Origin: Otatea glauca
Lineage: Eukaryota > Streptophyta > Magnoliopsida > Poales > Poaceae
Direction: 5' to 3'
Assembly (NCBI GenBank): GCA_036346275.1
Contig: CM070721.1
Location: 54,461,869-54,525,868, forward strand
DNA: 64,000 nt
The number at the start of each line of letters is the position of its first letter. The stretch's first letter is position 1. The notes below the pieces were generated by a model. The model was not told the origin of the DNA. It saw nothing but the letters and a program-made list of their open reading frames with translations, and searched no databases. This document shows positions 12,925 to 24,835 of the stretch, in pieces. The position numbers and the translations under genes were made by a program.

Positions 12925-12985
12925 TAGTACGGAATGCACATTAGATTTCCATTTTTGCAAGTATGTGAAAATGGGGGTCGTCACA
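12920..12985 (+). repeat. 66-bp residual 3' LTR stub
   Basis: GGGACTAGTACGG...GTCGTCACA matches 11744-11809 with two substitutions. The junction with gag falls at GGGA. Canonical gag would read TGGGA there too (inferred from the family), which points to a microhomology-mediated deletion. Confidence 0.88.
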
Positions 12986-12990
12986 ATTTT

Positions 12991-13245
12991 CTAATAAGAG
13001 AGGGGTCCAAATCAAATAAGAAAATGAGTCATATTCCGATTCAGTTACTTGAATCCTTTTCTGATTCTTAGAGCTGTAGGTTAAGTGTATAAATTCCTAG
13101 GTAGTCCTGAGATTTGTAAGCAAGAGAGCAAGAAAATAATAAATTATGCTAGTTGTGTCACATCGTTAAAATACTTGTGTTTGTGAGTTTTTGTGCTTGA
13201 TTTTTTGTCATTGTACGTGTGTGTTGATCTGAGCTGAAACTAACA
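12991..13245 (+). repeat. Remainder of the split Copia-like LTR
   Basis: Continues the LTR begun at 6421 after the gypsy insertion and its duplicated ATTTT. It ends CTAACA at 13245, inverted with the TGTTAG start. No primer-binding site follows, so this is the 3' LTR. Confidence 0.5.
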
Positions 13246-13640
13246 ATTTGAGCCACCGCTGCCCTAAGAAATTGGCACCACGCCACCACCATGAAGAAGG
13301 CCGCCGGGGAGTCTCAAGGACTAGCAAGGCGCTGATGTGGAAGAAGAGGACGAAGGATCGGCGATCGATGCCATGTGTGCCTCATTGTGGTCATCAAGGC
13401 TGAAGAGGAGGAAGGTGGTGCTCCCTCCTGCTAACTAGCCAATGGACGGATCGAGGACGCTGGGATGGTCTTCTTGCTATGTTAAAAACAATGCCAATGG
13501 AGACCAGCGGGCAGATTGACATGGCCCGGCTCGCCTTCATCAAGCCCAAGATCTACCTATTTGCAATTCATGCCTAATTTGCACTATGCTAACCTAGGTC
13601 CAGTCCATTTGCACTATTGCGAAGAGAGAAAAGGAGTCGG
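13246..13640. other. Unassigned region
   Basis: Moderately GC-rich, with no open frame showing family motifs. It could be captured host sequence or part of the hAT element to its right. Confidence 0.25.
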
Positions 13641-13869
13641 AGACGCACCGAGCTGAGGTAGTGGACACAAATATTGAGGAAAGAGTTAAATTTTATTCAT
13701 TCTTGAATAGGTATAGAGTTAATGCCTCGTTAAAAACCCTACTCCCTATTATAGGGTACCCCTAGTAAGGAAAAGAGTACAGTAACTACATACATATACA
13801 TACACATACACTAATCGAGGTCAAGGTGGTTAAAGCTGGCTAACGCCTCTGCGATCTCTAGATCCTCAT

Positions 13870-15712
13870 TCTGATATTGTGTCCTCTCATCTGCACACTT
13901 TCAGTCTTTGAGGCATGTATTGCCTTAACCATCTCAGGTGTGAGGGACGACCTCCTTGGCTCAAGTATACTCTCCACCAAACTAAAAGTGGCTTCCGACG
14001 AGAAAGTGGACATGGAACTTCAAGTACATCCCGTGCAAATTGCGATAGCGCAAGATAAATACGTTGGTGATTCTTCCATCACAAGAGCAAGCTGAGTTCA
14101 TTGCCCTCCCTGATATCATGCTTAGTCTCCTCGAAAGGCGTGTCGATATAGTGGTTGATCTCTACTCGTAGATTCCATTGCGACCTGCTCAGCGATTTGG
14201 AAGATGAACTATACGCCTTGCCTTTTAGCTGCTTCCATATGTTTGAAGCTATCGAACTGCCTCGTGCTTGTATTGTTAAGGCAGATTTTCTTGCTTCACT
14301 TCTGCTGTCAATCTTTTCATAAAATTTGTCAAAAACTTTGAAAAACTCATTGTAAACATGAGCATAGGCCTAAAAAAATCAAGATCAAATGCTTCACCTA
14401 TTCGCTCAAAGGCGCCCTACAAATCAAATAATTTTCGTCGATGATCTAGAATAGTACCAAAATAGTAGAGATGTGAAATAGCTTGAAATATTTTAAAGTT
14501 TTTTCTCCATTGGTTCAAGAATGGGTTGTAAAATATAATTATATTTATTTTCTTTGAAAGAATTAGCAATAGTCCAAAGCCACTCGATGACTAAGTAAGA
14601 AGTTGGGTAGTACATACCGAATAAAATCTTAGTTGTATAGAAACTTTTTTTTTAAATATCAAAAAAATATAAGCAATTTCCCAATCCACATCATTAACCA
14701 ACTACTTAATTACTAGAATTGCAATTGATGAAGACAGTGATAATGTGGTCGTAGTTCTTGCACCGCTCCGGCATAGTATACGTAGAGTTCCATCTAAACT
14801 TCATGTCAAGGTTGAATCTTCTTGGCCTCTTATTGTTGGCCTTACAATACTCTGAGAACTTAGCGTACTTTACAGTTGAACCTATAACAAATTGGATAGC
14901 ATCGTGTACATTGTCCAAACTAGGTTGCATTACATGCAAATATGCATGCACAATGAGATCAATGATGTGGCATATGCCTTTCTAGTAAAGTACTAAACCT
15001 CCAATATAAGTCTTCAAGTATGGTGCGAGATGCTCCATGGCCATCGTGTTAGCTGATGCATTATCAAGAGTGATGGTAATAATTCTACTTTCTATTTTAA
15101 AGTCACTAATAACCTCAAGTACACGTGCAGCGATAGCCTCTCTGGTGTGTGTGCCTCCTTGATTGGCCTAAACCCTATGACCCTTTTGTTTAGGCTGTAC
15201 TCTTCGTTCAAGTAAGGTGTGATAACACTAAGATAGGCTACTCTTTGGTGGATGAAGTCCATATATCTGAGGTCAAGTCAAAGGAAAAACTAACTCTCAC
15301 GTAGACCTCTTTTAACATTGCTAGTTTATTTTTGTACATTGCGTATATATCACGTGTAGTTGTTCTCCTACTAACGTGTTGGTATTGTGGACAAAAACCA
15401 CGTTGGATCATTCTTTCAAAACTAGAGTTCTCACCTATTCTAAGTGGAAGATCCTCTATAGTGTAATTTCCTCTCTAGCTACCTCGGCATTGTACACCCA
15501 TGTGCTTACCGAACAGTTGGTGTTGAAGTTAAGCTATGTCTGGATGCCCTCCCCTGACCTTCGTCAGCTGATGTCTTCTTCAAGCATGTCTCCATGTGTC
15601 GCTTGAGATGACCTGTTCCTCCACATGCACGTGTAGATAATTTAACTTGACAATATTTACAAATAGAATATTCTACCTTACACCCATCCTCAATTTCAAT
15701 AGTTCTATCCAT
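13870..15712 (-). pseudogene. hAT-family transposase, decayed
   Basis: Reading leftwards on the minus strand, the first fragment (15506-15712) encodes a BED-type zinc finger: CKYCQVKLSTRACGG followed by GHLKRHMETC. A middle fragment (14706-14951) carries KRPRRFNLDMKFRWNSTY, the conserved RWNSTY region of plant hAT (RICESLEEPER-like) transposases. Near 13880-14010 the hATC dimerisation motif survives as FSLVESILEPRRSSLTPEMV. These are in different frames with stops between them, so the gene is broken. The terminal inverted repeats were not securely located. Confidence 0.75.
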
Positions 15713-16139
15713 ATGTTACCAACACCATGCCCGTCAACTACCAGATGTCGACACTCGACCTAGTTGCATCGATGTAGCGGCATTGGGGTTCGGTGCGGAG
15801 CATGCCCACTCAAGAATGTAAGGGGCATTATCGATGCCCTGCATACCATCCATATGACGGTCATCCATGCCATAGTCTCCCATGCCTAAGGAGAGTTGGC
15901 ACGGATTGATTTCTTGATCCCAAGGAAGGGGCTTGGAGTGCGAAGGTGTGCTCTACTTTTCTTGCTCTTGCCAAACATTTTATTTCATGGTGGGAGAGCA
16001 GAGAGAGAGCAAAGGGAGAGCAAATAGAGAGAACAACCTCAGGAGAGAGCAAACTCAGGAGCGATTTGTGTGTTGAAGAAACGTGTAGCCGAGGGGGATT
16101 TTATAGCGAGCGATCAGGCTCTCATTCATTTTCCCGTTG

Positions 16140-16660
16140 ACATCGGCTTTACTTCTTTCAGTCATCACATTGTTGTATTGCGCTCACTCTCTCATTCTGC
16201 CCGTTGCTCTCTCTAACGTCGCTTTCTCTAGGAATCTCGCGCTTGCTCTATCAGTCGCTTTATTTCTTTCTCTCTCTCCCCCTCCCCCGTTTCTTTCCTT
16301 TTCTCTCTCTCCCTCCGCGTGTGGCTGGCCAACCGGCTACCTTCGTCACCCTCCTCATGTGGTCGGCCGGGTCCCTCCCTCTCCCTCTCTCCTCATGACC
16401 ATGGTGGCTAGCCCGCTCCCACCCTCTCCCTCCACCGCCAGATCCCTCGCCTCCCCCTCCCCTCCCCCTTCGTCGGCCACCTCCCTCTCCCTCTCCCTCT
16501 TCGTCTCTGTCTCTCCACCTTCCCATCCCTATCCGCCTCCGACCTTCCCCTCCGCCGCTGGCCGTGTCCCCTATCTCTCCACCTTCCCATCCCTCTGCGC
16601 CTCTGGCCTCCCCCTCCGTCACTGGTCGTGTCCCCTGTCTCTCCACCATCGGTCACCTCT
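16140..16660. repeat. CT-rich low-complexity tract
   Basis: Long runs of C and T on the plus strand, such as CTCTCCCTCTCCCTC near 16480. It keeps several overlapping frames open on both strands. The predicted proteins are Pro/Ser- or Gly/Arg-rich and show no domain. Confidence 0.6.
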
Positions 16661-16789
16661 CCCTCTGGGCTCAGTGTGCATGCATGGGCGCGACGAGAGC
16701 GCGTTAGCGTGGGCATGGGAGCACTCATCAATGCGGGCGTGGTGACCACAGGCCCTTCCACCGGCCATGTGGCTTGTGCCATGCACGAG

Positions 16790-16990
16790 CCGGCGTGCTG
16801 CGAGTAGGCTGGGCCGTGTTGCGGCACACTCGCCACTATGACAGGCCGTGCTGGCCCAAGCACGGCCCAAAAAAATATGCCAGGCTGGCACAACACGGTT
16901 GTGGGCTGGCCAGGCTAGCCAGGCCACGTGCTAACCCAAAAGTACCCAGCCCAATGCTGAACTCTAGTAAGGGCCAAGGAGAAAACACCA
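16790..16990. repeat. GGCC/GCACGG-rich subterminal-like region of a hAT element
   Basis: Interspersed GGCCGTG, GCACGGCCC and CCAGGC motifs resemble the region just inside the TAGTGGTGGCC end at 54686. It may be the transposase-binding end of the hAT element at 13870-15712. No target duplication was found. Confidence 0.3.
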
Positions 16991-17169
16991 CAAGAGATGC
17001 TAGTACTGTTTGGCATTCAAGATCAAGCTGGGTTTGCGTCCCCATGCATATGCAGACATAGTTTTGCTTCAGGATATTTTGAAAGTAATCGTCAATGTTT
17101 GATATATCATTTACATATCTAAAGCTCATAGGATCGGTGCCCCCGGAGCACCACATCAGCTGCTTTGCA

Positions 17170-17390
17170 GAAAAGTCCCTCGCAAAACCTGAAACTACAT
17201 TCAAGTCCTCCCATCGACTCTTTTGCAAAAAAATCTTGTAGTTATGTAAAATTGCGTATGGCTCCAAAAATTACATTTAGGTCCTCCCCTAGCACTTTTG
17301 CAAGAATACCCATGGTTTCGCGCATTTGCGTACAACTCCGGACCTCTTTTGCCAAAAAAACCTCACGGTTTTGCCCGTACACGTTTCAGA
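17170..17390. repeat. Diverged tandem repeat
   Basis: Three imperfect units begin with CTTTTGCAA or CTTTTGCCA (near 17219, 17295 and 17347) and share 'gtcctccc' and 'ttgcgta' segments. They are too diverged to give a consensus by eye. Confidence 0.35.
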
Positions 17391-17408
17391 TTGCGGATGC
17401 TCAGGATA

Positions 17409-20400
17409 TGTAACATCCAAAAAAATATAATAAAATGAAAATGAATATTTGAATTTGAATATGATTATTTGTGAGTTTTATTAACATCATTGGTTTTTAT
17501 TTGGATTTCCTTGGATTTATGCTTCGAATGAAAAATCCAACAAATAGAATTAAAGAATGGATAATGGTAAAAAAATAAAAAGGTAAAAGAAAAATCTTGA
17601 AAAAAAATATATTTAAAATATTTTCAGCTGGTACATAAGTTTTAATGCATAGCATAGTGATTAAACAAATGAAAAGACATCCCTTTGACCTACCAATAAT
17701 GCAAGGATAGATTTATTATAAAAGTTTCGAAAATCATCTGCACCTGGAAAATTTAACATAATGACAAAAATGCAGTATTTTCCTTTGGTAAAAATTTTAG
17801 AAATTTATCATGTCATCTAGGTCTTTTTAAAATTCAAAAAATAGAAGCTCTCAAAATCTAGAAATCAGCATGTTAGAATTATTATAAAATAAATACAAAA
17901 TATTTTAACTTGAAAATTTTATGGAAATATCCTAAACTCAAATAAAACTCTGGTAAAAAGTATAAAAAATAAATAATATAATTATCACCCTTAAATAAAA
18001 TAAAATCCGAAAAGATAATTATGGATAGTACCTAATGTCAGAATTTATATAAATTCTATATAGGATATTTTGATCTAGGATTTTTACTAGAAAGTAAAAA
18101 CTACTAGGAGACATTGGTAAAAAAGTTTTAGAAAATTTCACAATGAATTGATGGGTGAATTAATGTAAGTACTAACCTGTCTCGCCGAGCCTCGTCACCT
18201 AATTTCGTTATCTGTCACTGCCATGTGGGCCCCAGTTACTGTGCCGTAACTACTCGCTGGAAGCACCACAGAAGCTCATCTCTCTCTGTCTGATGGACCC
18301 TGGCCCTGCCTATCGAGCTCTCTCTCTCCCTCTTGTTTCTTTCCTCTTCTGATCGAAACCGAGCTCAACTAACCTCCTCGCTCTCTCTGTCTCACGCCTT
18401 CTTCGTCGAGCCAGCGTACCAGCGACACCGCACACACAACCATCTGGCGCCACGTCCAACCTCGAAAGCTCTGCACCATACCCTGTTAGCCTCGCGTCAT
18501 TCTGTGCTGGCGAGAGACCCCTCGCTAACTCTCTGATCACGAATAGAACCAAGCCGCCATTTATCCTTTGCATTCAGACTTTGTTGATCACCGCCCTAAA
18601 ACATCTATTAAGCCATTCGCGGTACTCCTCTAGGCCCTGCACTTCTTCTTCACCTTCGCAACTTATCAACTCCAGTCGAAGTCCTTGCCTTTGTAAACCG
18701 CCACTCTCAACGAAACCCAAGTTCAAGAATCAAGCAACTAATTCACTTCCCGTGGTAAACCATATCTAGCTGCTCAGAACCTCGCATACATTCCAGAGCT
18801 AACTCCACCCTGAATCATTTGCAAGCCAAGCTCTGTCTTTGTGCCATTGAATCCACCATATCCGCAGAAAGTCCAGGAAAGAGAGCAAATCCAATTAGCG
18901 CGATTCGGTAAGAAGTACTCAAATTCTTCGGTCATAGATCACCCTAATGCTTCACTGATCACTTCAAAAACCTCATTTTTAGCTCCCCTTGACTGCAACG
19001 CCGCCACACTGCTCTTCTTCTTCTCCATCTCCGACGCATGGTGGTGGAACTCTCCGGTAAGCCATATTTAAATTGTTTGAACTCGAAGCATCCCAGCACA
19101 TCTCTGAGCCCTAATTACCCTTCAATTTCAGCTTGCAACACCTGTAGCACCGCCGCCGCTTGACTCTTCTTCCCCGGCACCGGTACTCAGTGGTAGCCTT
19201 CTTCAGTGAACTTACAATCACGATTTCAGGTAAAATGGAGTACTTACACCCTACTGATGCTCTAGGAGCTCTTTACCGGTGAAATAGCTGTCGCCGGCGA
19301 GATTTTTCTCATTCGGCCATGGCATTGCCGCCCCCGCCCCCCCTCACGGTGATGGCCCACTTCGACCATCTCCGGCAGCGACCAAGGCCACCGATGAGTA
19401 CGTGTCACCGAGCTGGTACTAATGGTGCCCTCGGTCGGACCCATCCGTCGCCGTAGAGCCGTCGCCGGCGAGCCCTAGGCCACCCCTACTTTCAGCTCAC
19501 TACTCTGTGGGACCATTCGGTCAGAGACGCAAAGTATAAACATTCAAAGGTCTGAATACGTATTCATGCATCAGAAAAGCGTATTTCGATTTTTAGATTA
19601 TTTTGAGAAACTGAGTTGAATCAATTAGCTATAACTTTTGAACCATAGATTCAAACTGAATAAAGTAAATTTATATATTCATATAAAATCAATTAATTTC
19701 ATAATATGAAATAATATTTTGAAAATGATCACTGGGTGAATTTGAAATTCAAATTTTAATGAAAGGCCTAAAGATATGCTAAATATAAAAATTTTGTAAA
19801 CAAACTTAGAATTGAATTAAAATAATTTTAATGAAATCCTTATGCTTCAAGCAACTCAAATATATAAAAATATTTAGATTTCGACTTTGTTTGAATCATT
19901 TTCCATTAGAGGTTGTTCTCAATACTATAAATATTCAAAAATACATAGTTCATGCAAAAGAAATCCAAAATGAGTAGAATTGATTTCTAAATACTAGCAT
20001 GGCAGTAGGGCTTCTAAATATGTCAAAATATTTAAATAATGATCTTCATTTGAATTATTTCATGAATAAGAAAGAGACTTATAGATATTCATGTATTGAG
20101 TAAACTAGCAGTAGCAGTATACATGTATGCATATAGTTCAGAATGGACCATGAGGTTGATTTAATTCTGTTTAAACATTTTAGAGACAGTAACAAAAGAT
20201 TGTATGTGCATAAACTCAATTTGTATAAAGAACATAAGCTTTATCCATGCAAAATAATATACATATATGTATGCATATAACCTCATAAATTGAGTAGCAG
20301 AATAGGTAGAGCTAATCTTAGCACATTCTTAAAGACAAGATCATAATCGTTGGCAAAAAGAAGTTAATTTGAATTGAGTTTTTAAAGCCCTTAAATGTTC

Positions 20401-22165
20401 AATTGCTTATAAACTATCGCGGCCAAAGTCGAAATAATGCAAAACTAGCTTTAAAACAATCTTAGAGTTATCCCTTGCTTATGCCTGAAAAATGAATAAA
20501 TTATCCTATAAGGTGTAGTCGCAAACTTAAATCGGAAACTGAACATGTATAGTATAGAATTTTAGAAACGCTTAAGCCTTTTCAGTGGCATATAAAACAT
20601 CTCGTCTAAATGAAAAGATTTATGAAAATAGCATAGAAATACTCTCTAAAGTGCATGCTACGATATTCTAAAGGAAGTATTTTGTTTTATTATGGTTTGT
20701 ATATAAAATAAACTCTTATGCAAATCAATTTAGGATTAAAGTGCTAGTCATTCATATCATCCAACAAAGTGACTTATGTCTTAATTCTATTAATCCAAAC
20801 AATTTTAGCATCTAGAATTCCAAATTATAATTCAAGAATACATAATTTTAGCCTGTTGAATTCGTAAAATAAGAATAGTTAATCTATAAAAGAAACCGTT
20901 CATCGCTCAACCTAACAGCTTTTAGCGGTATAAATGTTTAATCAACTAAAACACGAGAATGATAAATCATGCAACTTAAACCCTAAGCTATTCTTGTTTT
21001 CTGCGGTGAATCTTTATTTGGTTTTCTGTCTATTTTCTTTTTGTTCTTATTGAAGTTGTTATTTGCTCCTTATTGCTTTTAGTCGATAACGACGTGTAGA
21101 ATCCGATGTCGCTGATTCCGTAGATTAAGGCTAGACATTATTTAATGTTATCATGGGTATATGCGATTACTTTTTAACCATGCTTAGCCATGCTTTAGAA
21201 TCTTTGAGGCAGATGATCAGATTAAAATTGTTTTCTGAAATGTTTTACATGACACTGTTGGTTGCTGGTACTTTGATTAAAAACCCAAAATAAAACTATG
21301 GTTTTGATGCGGGCGATTATTGGCAATAGCCGGATGTGCAGAGGGATTTGCATGTAGTGTAGGGTGGAGTATCGCCCTTGTCGGGTTAAGGACCGAGCAA
21401 TGGGACGCTATTGATCCAAGAATTCAGTGCAACCACGAGGGCTGGTATGGGACAGTCTTAGCCTATTAAGTTATTTAGATGTGGCTTTGCACTCTGGTAG
21501 GCAGGAGATAGCGGGAGCATACCGGTCAGGTCTGCTTGTGAGGGGCTTCCACACCGAACTCCCAACCCACGGTGTGGGTAAATGCATACCCACGAAATGG
21601 TGTACGCCTTACCATAAACAGAAACAGTTGTTGGGTATCAAGTGAAAGGGACCACGTCTTGGGTGTGTGTTTCTGTTTCTATGGTGAGGGTTAACGTCCC
21701 GGGCTGGTTCAAAGCCATGTCTAGGTAATGTAACGGTTATGTATGATCTCTCTGCGGCACACCAAAGGAAGTGTGTCAATTGCGCTGCACAAAGAGCTGA
21801 TCATTCCTTGTGGGTAAAGTTGTACACCTCTGCAGAGTGTAAAATCTAATCGATTAGCCGCGCCCGCGGTCAAGAGCACTTGGTGAAGTCATTCCAATGT
21901 TAGAGTCTTTGGTATTTTCTAAAATGGGTATGGTTTGAACTTGTCTTAGCAACTGTTGCTTTATGTCAAAGGGCCGACATTGATGGACTTTATGATTTGG
22001 TTTATTCGAAGCTCACGTCATGGAGGACTGTGAGTATTACTTATGCTTATGCTTATTTCTTATCGATCAAACTTACTCTTATAAATTCCGTTTGCAAATA
22101 AATGACTAATGATTTTTTTTAAAACCGTTTGTGATGTGACCTGCCATATATATATATAATACAGA
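17409..22165 (+). mobile_element. Long gypsy LTR, 3'-truncated
   Basis: Starts TGTAACATCC at 17409 and matches the 5373-bp LTR at 6437-11809 collinearly, for example GCGGGCGATTATTGGCAATA at 21309 and 10607. Similarity fades after about 22165, before the hairpin and terminal segment. Its left flank GGATA has no partner on the right, as expected after truncation. The GC-rich promoter island is present (about 18200-19500). Confidence 0.78.
21807..21857 (+). other. Conserved LTR block with 12-nt palindrome (copy 3)
   Basis: Palindrome CTAATCGATTAG at 21846-21857, followed directly by CCGCG-CC-CGCGG, a perfect 5-bp second stem. Confidence 0.6.
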
Positions 22166-22271
22166 GCCCCGCCCCACTTAGTGTTTTAGGGTTTCGGGAT
22201 ATAACTTTGAGGTGGCTGCTGTTGTGAGGCGATTTGATGAAAGGAGGCCATTGATTTGGAAGGGTGATTAT

Positions 22272-22620
22272 AGATCCATTTGTTTCTTGGTCATATAAGG
22301 TTAGTAATTGATTCTATTTTCATTATATTAAAGATCTAGCTTGCTAAAGAGAGAATTGAATATTGTTTAGATCTAGCTTGAAGATCCTTTTGTTTCTTGG
22401 TGATCTAAGGTTAGTAATTGGTTCTAATTGCATTATATTCATGATCTAGAATTGAATATTGTTTAGAATTGTTTAGATCTAGCTTGTAGTTAGATCCAGT
22501 TGTTCTTTGTGATCTAAGGTAGTAACTGGTTATAATTGCAATATATTGGAAGATGTAGCTAACTTGGTAAAGGGAGAATTGAATATGCTTGGTTTAGATA
22601 GGTCTAGCTAGCTTGGTACA
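22272..22620. repeat. Three tandem copies of a unit of about 110 bp
   Basis: Units start at AGATCC in 22272, 22382 and 22492, each followed by TTTGTTTCTTGG or a variant, then 'atctaaggttagtaa', 'gcattatatt' and 'gaattgaatatt'. The spacing is 110 bp both times. Confidence 0.6.
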
Positions 22621-23934
22621 GAGAGAAGATTTTATGGATCTAGCATGGTTTATGATTTAGGGTAGGGTTTAGCTAGTTAATTTGTGCTCTAATTTAAGAA
22701 TGTGTCCATGTGCACCCCTAGTGTACTTAAATATTTAACACTAATTGTTATATGCGTAGCGTAGATGAACCAAAGTTGGATGTACGCTGAGAACCATGCG
22801 AGTGTCGAGTACATTAATGGCGTTTTTTTCGCTTTTAGAAGAGCTATAGAGGAGGATATGTTTAATAAGGGGGTACAATTTATGTCTTGTTCGTGCATTG
22901 ACTATGAGAATCTGAGGATATTTCGAAACTCAGTGCAGATCGACGCACACTTGATTCTGAGGGTTTTAAAAAGGGGTATACATGTTGGACCAGTCACGGT
23001 GAAGAGCAGACTATACATGAAGTAGGCAGTACATACCTATGTAGGTTTCATTGGGTTCTAATTGTAATTCACCCAAGAAAGAATTAGGCTATGCACATTG
23101 ATTCCTTACAGAGTGACAGCCATGACTTGAATCTCGTCACGAAATTACTCAACAGATAATCACGTTTCCTCCGTAGATAACATGATCCTGTAGATTGTTC
23201 AAGGTGTATGTTGCTTCTGGAATGGTTGAGGCTAACTTTTTGGAATCACGTAGGTCGTTCAAAGTATACAAAGCTCGTGGAGGGCCTTTTGGTAAGGACG
23301 GGGCGAAACTGAAGCACAATTTTAAGTTTCCAGTACCCACTAGTACACAATAATCCTATATCACACTCCGTAATAATGCATCTCGAACTAACCAATTCTA
23401 TATTTAAAGTGCCACCAGCAATGAAAGGGAAATAAACTATGCGGATTTTACGTTTTCCACAACATGCAACTCCTCAGTACAAACAAGACCAATAAAGTTA
23501 CAACTGCGTTGGAACAGGCCGATCTGATCGGAATTCGAGGACAAATCTATTGCTTCTTGCTGAGTTAGGTCTTAAATCCAAATGGCGAGTTCCACTCTAC
23601 CTAACATGAGGAGTAGTTGTGATAGTTCTGAATTACCACTTCGGCTACTTCGTGAAACTTGTGCTGTGAATTTCTTAATTGTACTTGTGCATTCAATTGT
23701 TAATACATCTAAGTTGATTTCTAAAATTAAAGGATGTGATGTACGTGGTGTAATATGTAATCTGAGTGGATTTCTGAAATAGATGTGCTGTTGGTGGTGT
23801 AATAATATATAATCTAAGTGGATGTCTAAAATTAATGGATGTGATAATTTAGATGTAATCTGTTTGTTTCAGAAGGCATAGCAAGCATTTCCTGAGGCTT
23901 GCCAGTATATAGAAAAGTACATCAACAAAAAATA
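22621..23934. other. Unassigned region, possibly CACTA interior
   Basis: Short frames on both strands (for example 22765-23025 plus and 23149-23340 minus) match nothing I recognise. It lies directly inside the CACTA end at 24209 and may be internal sequence of that element. Confidence 0.25.
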
Positions 23935-24209
23935 ACTTCACAGACGGTTCTTTAGGAAAAACGTCTGAGATACATATCATATCACAGGCAATTCTGAGTG
24001 TGAACTGTCTGTGATAAGTTATCACAAACAGTTCACACTCAGAACCATCTGTGATATCTACTAATTGTCTATGATATATTTTTCACAGACGGTTCGTAAA
24101 CCGTCAGTGATGAGTCATCATTATTATGGACACATGATTATAGACGGTTCACAAAACTGTCTGTGATGAGTTTTTTGAACCGTTTATGATAAGGTTTTCT
24201 GTACTAGTG
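23935..24209. mobile_element. End of a CACTA (En/Spm) element with subterminal repeats
   Basis: Ends TACTAGTG at 24209, whose complement starts CACTAGTA, a CACTA terminus. The 270 bp inside it carry at least eight direct or inverted copies of a CACAGACGGTTC-like motif (for example 23941, 24092 and 24142), the usual arrangement of transposase-binding subterminal repeats. The other end was not found, so no target duplication can be tested. Confidence 0.65.
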
Positions 24210-24210
24210 T

Positions 24211-24537
24211 GAATTTTTTTAAAACAATACATTTTTTAAATAATTTGCGAAATTAATATGCCAAAACAAAAAATTATAAAAATACACCTTTGTCGCCATT
24301 TCAAATGGAAACAGAGGTCCGTTTTGTCGATACATAGGATTATTTTATCGTGGATTCATTTCATCGACAAGGCTGAGGCTTGTATCGCTATTTGAATTGG
24401 TGACAGGGTTACCATTTGAATTGGCGACAGAACCCTGTCGCCAAATTAAATGACGACAGTGGTGTATTTTTGTAATTTTTTATTTCAGCGTATTAATTTT
24501 GCTAAATTATTTACAAATATATTATTTAAAAAAATTC
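24211..24537. mobile_element. Fold-back element with inverted repeats of about 77 bp
   Basis: GAATTTTTTTAAA...AAAATACAC (24211-24288) is mirrored by GTGTATTTTTGTAA...AAAAATTC (24461-24537). The inner part repeats a TGTCGCCA / TGGCGACA motif in both orientations. It abuts the CACTA end. No convincing target duplication was seen, so the superfamily is open. Confidence 0.6.
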
Positions 24538-24835
24538 AACAGCTGGTGGTTCAACACACCAGCTCTTAGGTAAATTATTAGGGTTCAAATGGAAAGCTTA
24601 CTATATATATTTTCAATTAAGTCACACCATCACACACCCACATCACACCCACACATGGAGTGCACACCCTAAACACACATCTAGCATTAAGGTGGCTGTG
24701 AATAAATCTACGGTACCTAACAAAGTTTTACTAAGACGTACTCATGTGTGCTTATAGTGGGTACAAGGATTTGAATCTTTATATAGATAGAGTATGTAAC
24801 GACCCTCTTTATATAGATAGGATCTTACCTACAAG
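24538..24835. other. Unassigned region
   Basis: It includes an ACAC-rich stretch (24623-24665) and a direct repeat TCTTTATATAGATAG (near 24776 and 24807). No gene seen. Confidence 0.3.

Larger units (their letters stand above)
6437..12985 (+). mobile_element. Ty3/gypsy deletion derivative with one giant LTR
   Basis: Order: 5' LTR 6437-11809, primer site 11812-11823, truncated gag 12358-12924, last 66 bp of the 3' LTR 12920-12985. Both flanks carry the same 5-bp duplication ATTTT (6432-6436 and 12986-12990), so the ends are original. A single deletion removed the rest of gag, all of pol and about 5.3 kb of 3' LTR. The 66-bp stub (12920-12985) differs from its partner (11744-11809) at two positions, so the insertion is not brand new. 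It is non-autonomous. It sits inside the LTR of the Copia-like element. Confidence 0.9.

Noticed and set aside
16137..16896. Overlapping frames of 129-202 codons on both strands
   Set aside because: Produced by the CT-rich low-complexity tract. The translations are simple Ser/Pro or Gly/Arg strings.
23338..24209. CACTAGTACA at 23338 as the left end of a small CACTA element ending at 24209
   Set aside because: Flanking trinucleotides differ (ACC and TGA), and no CAGACGGTT subterminal repeats lie inside 23338.
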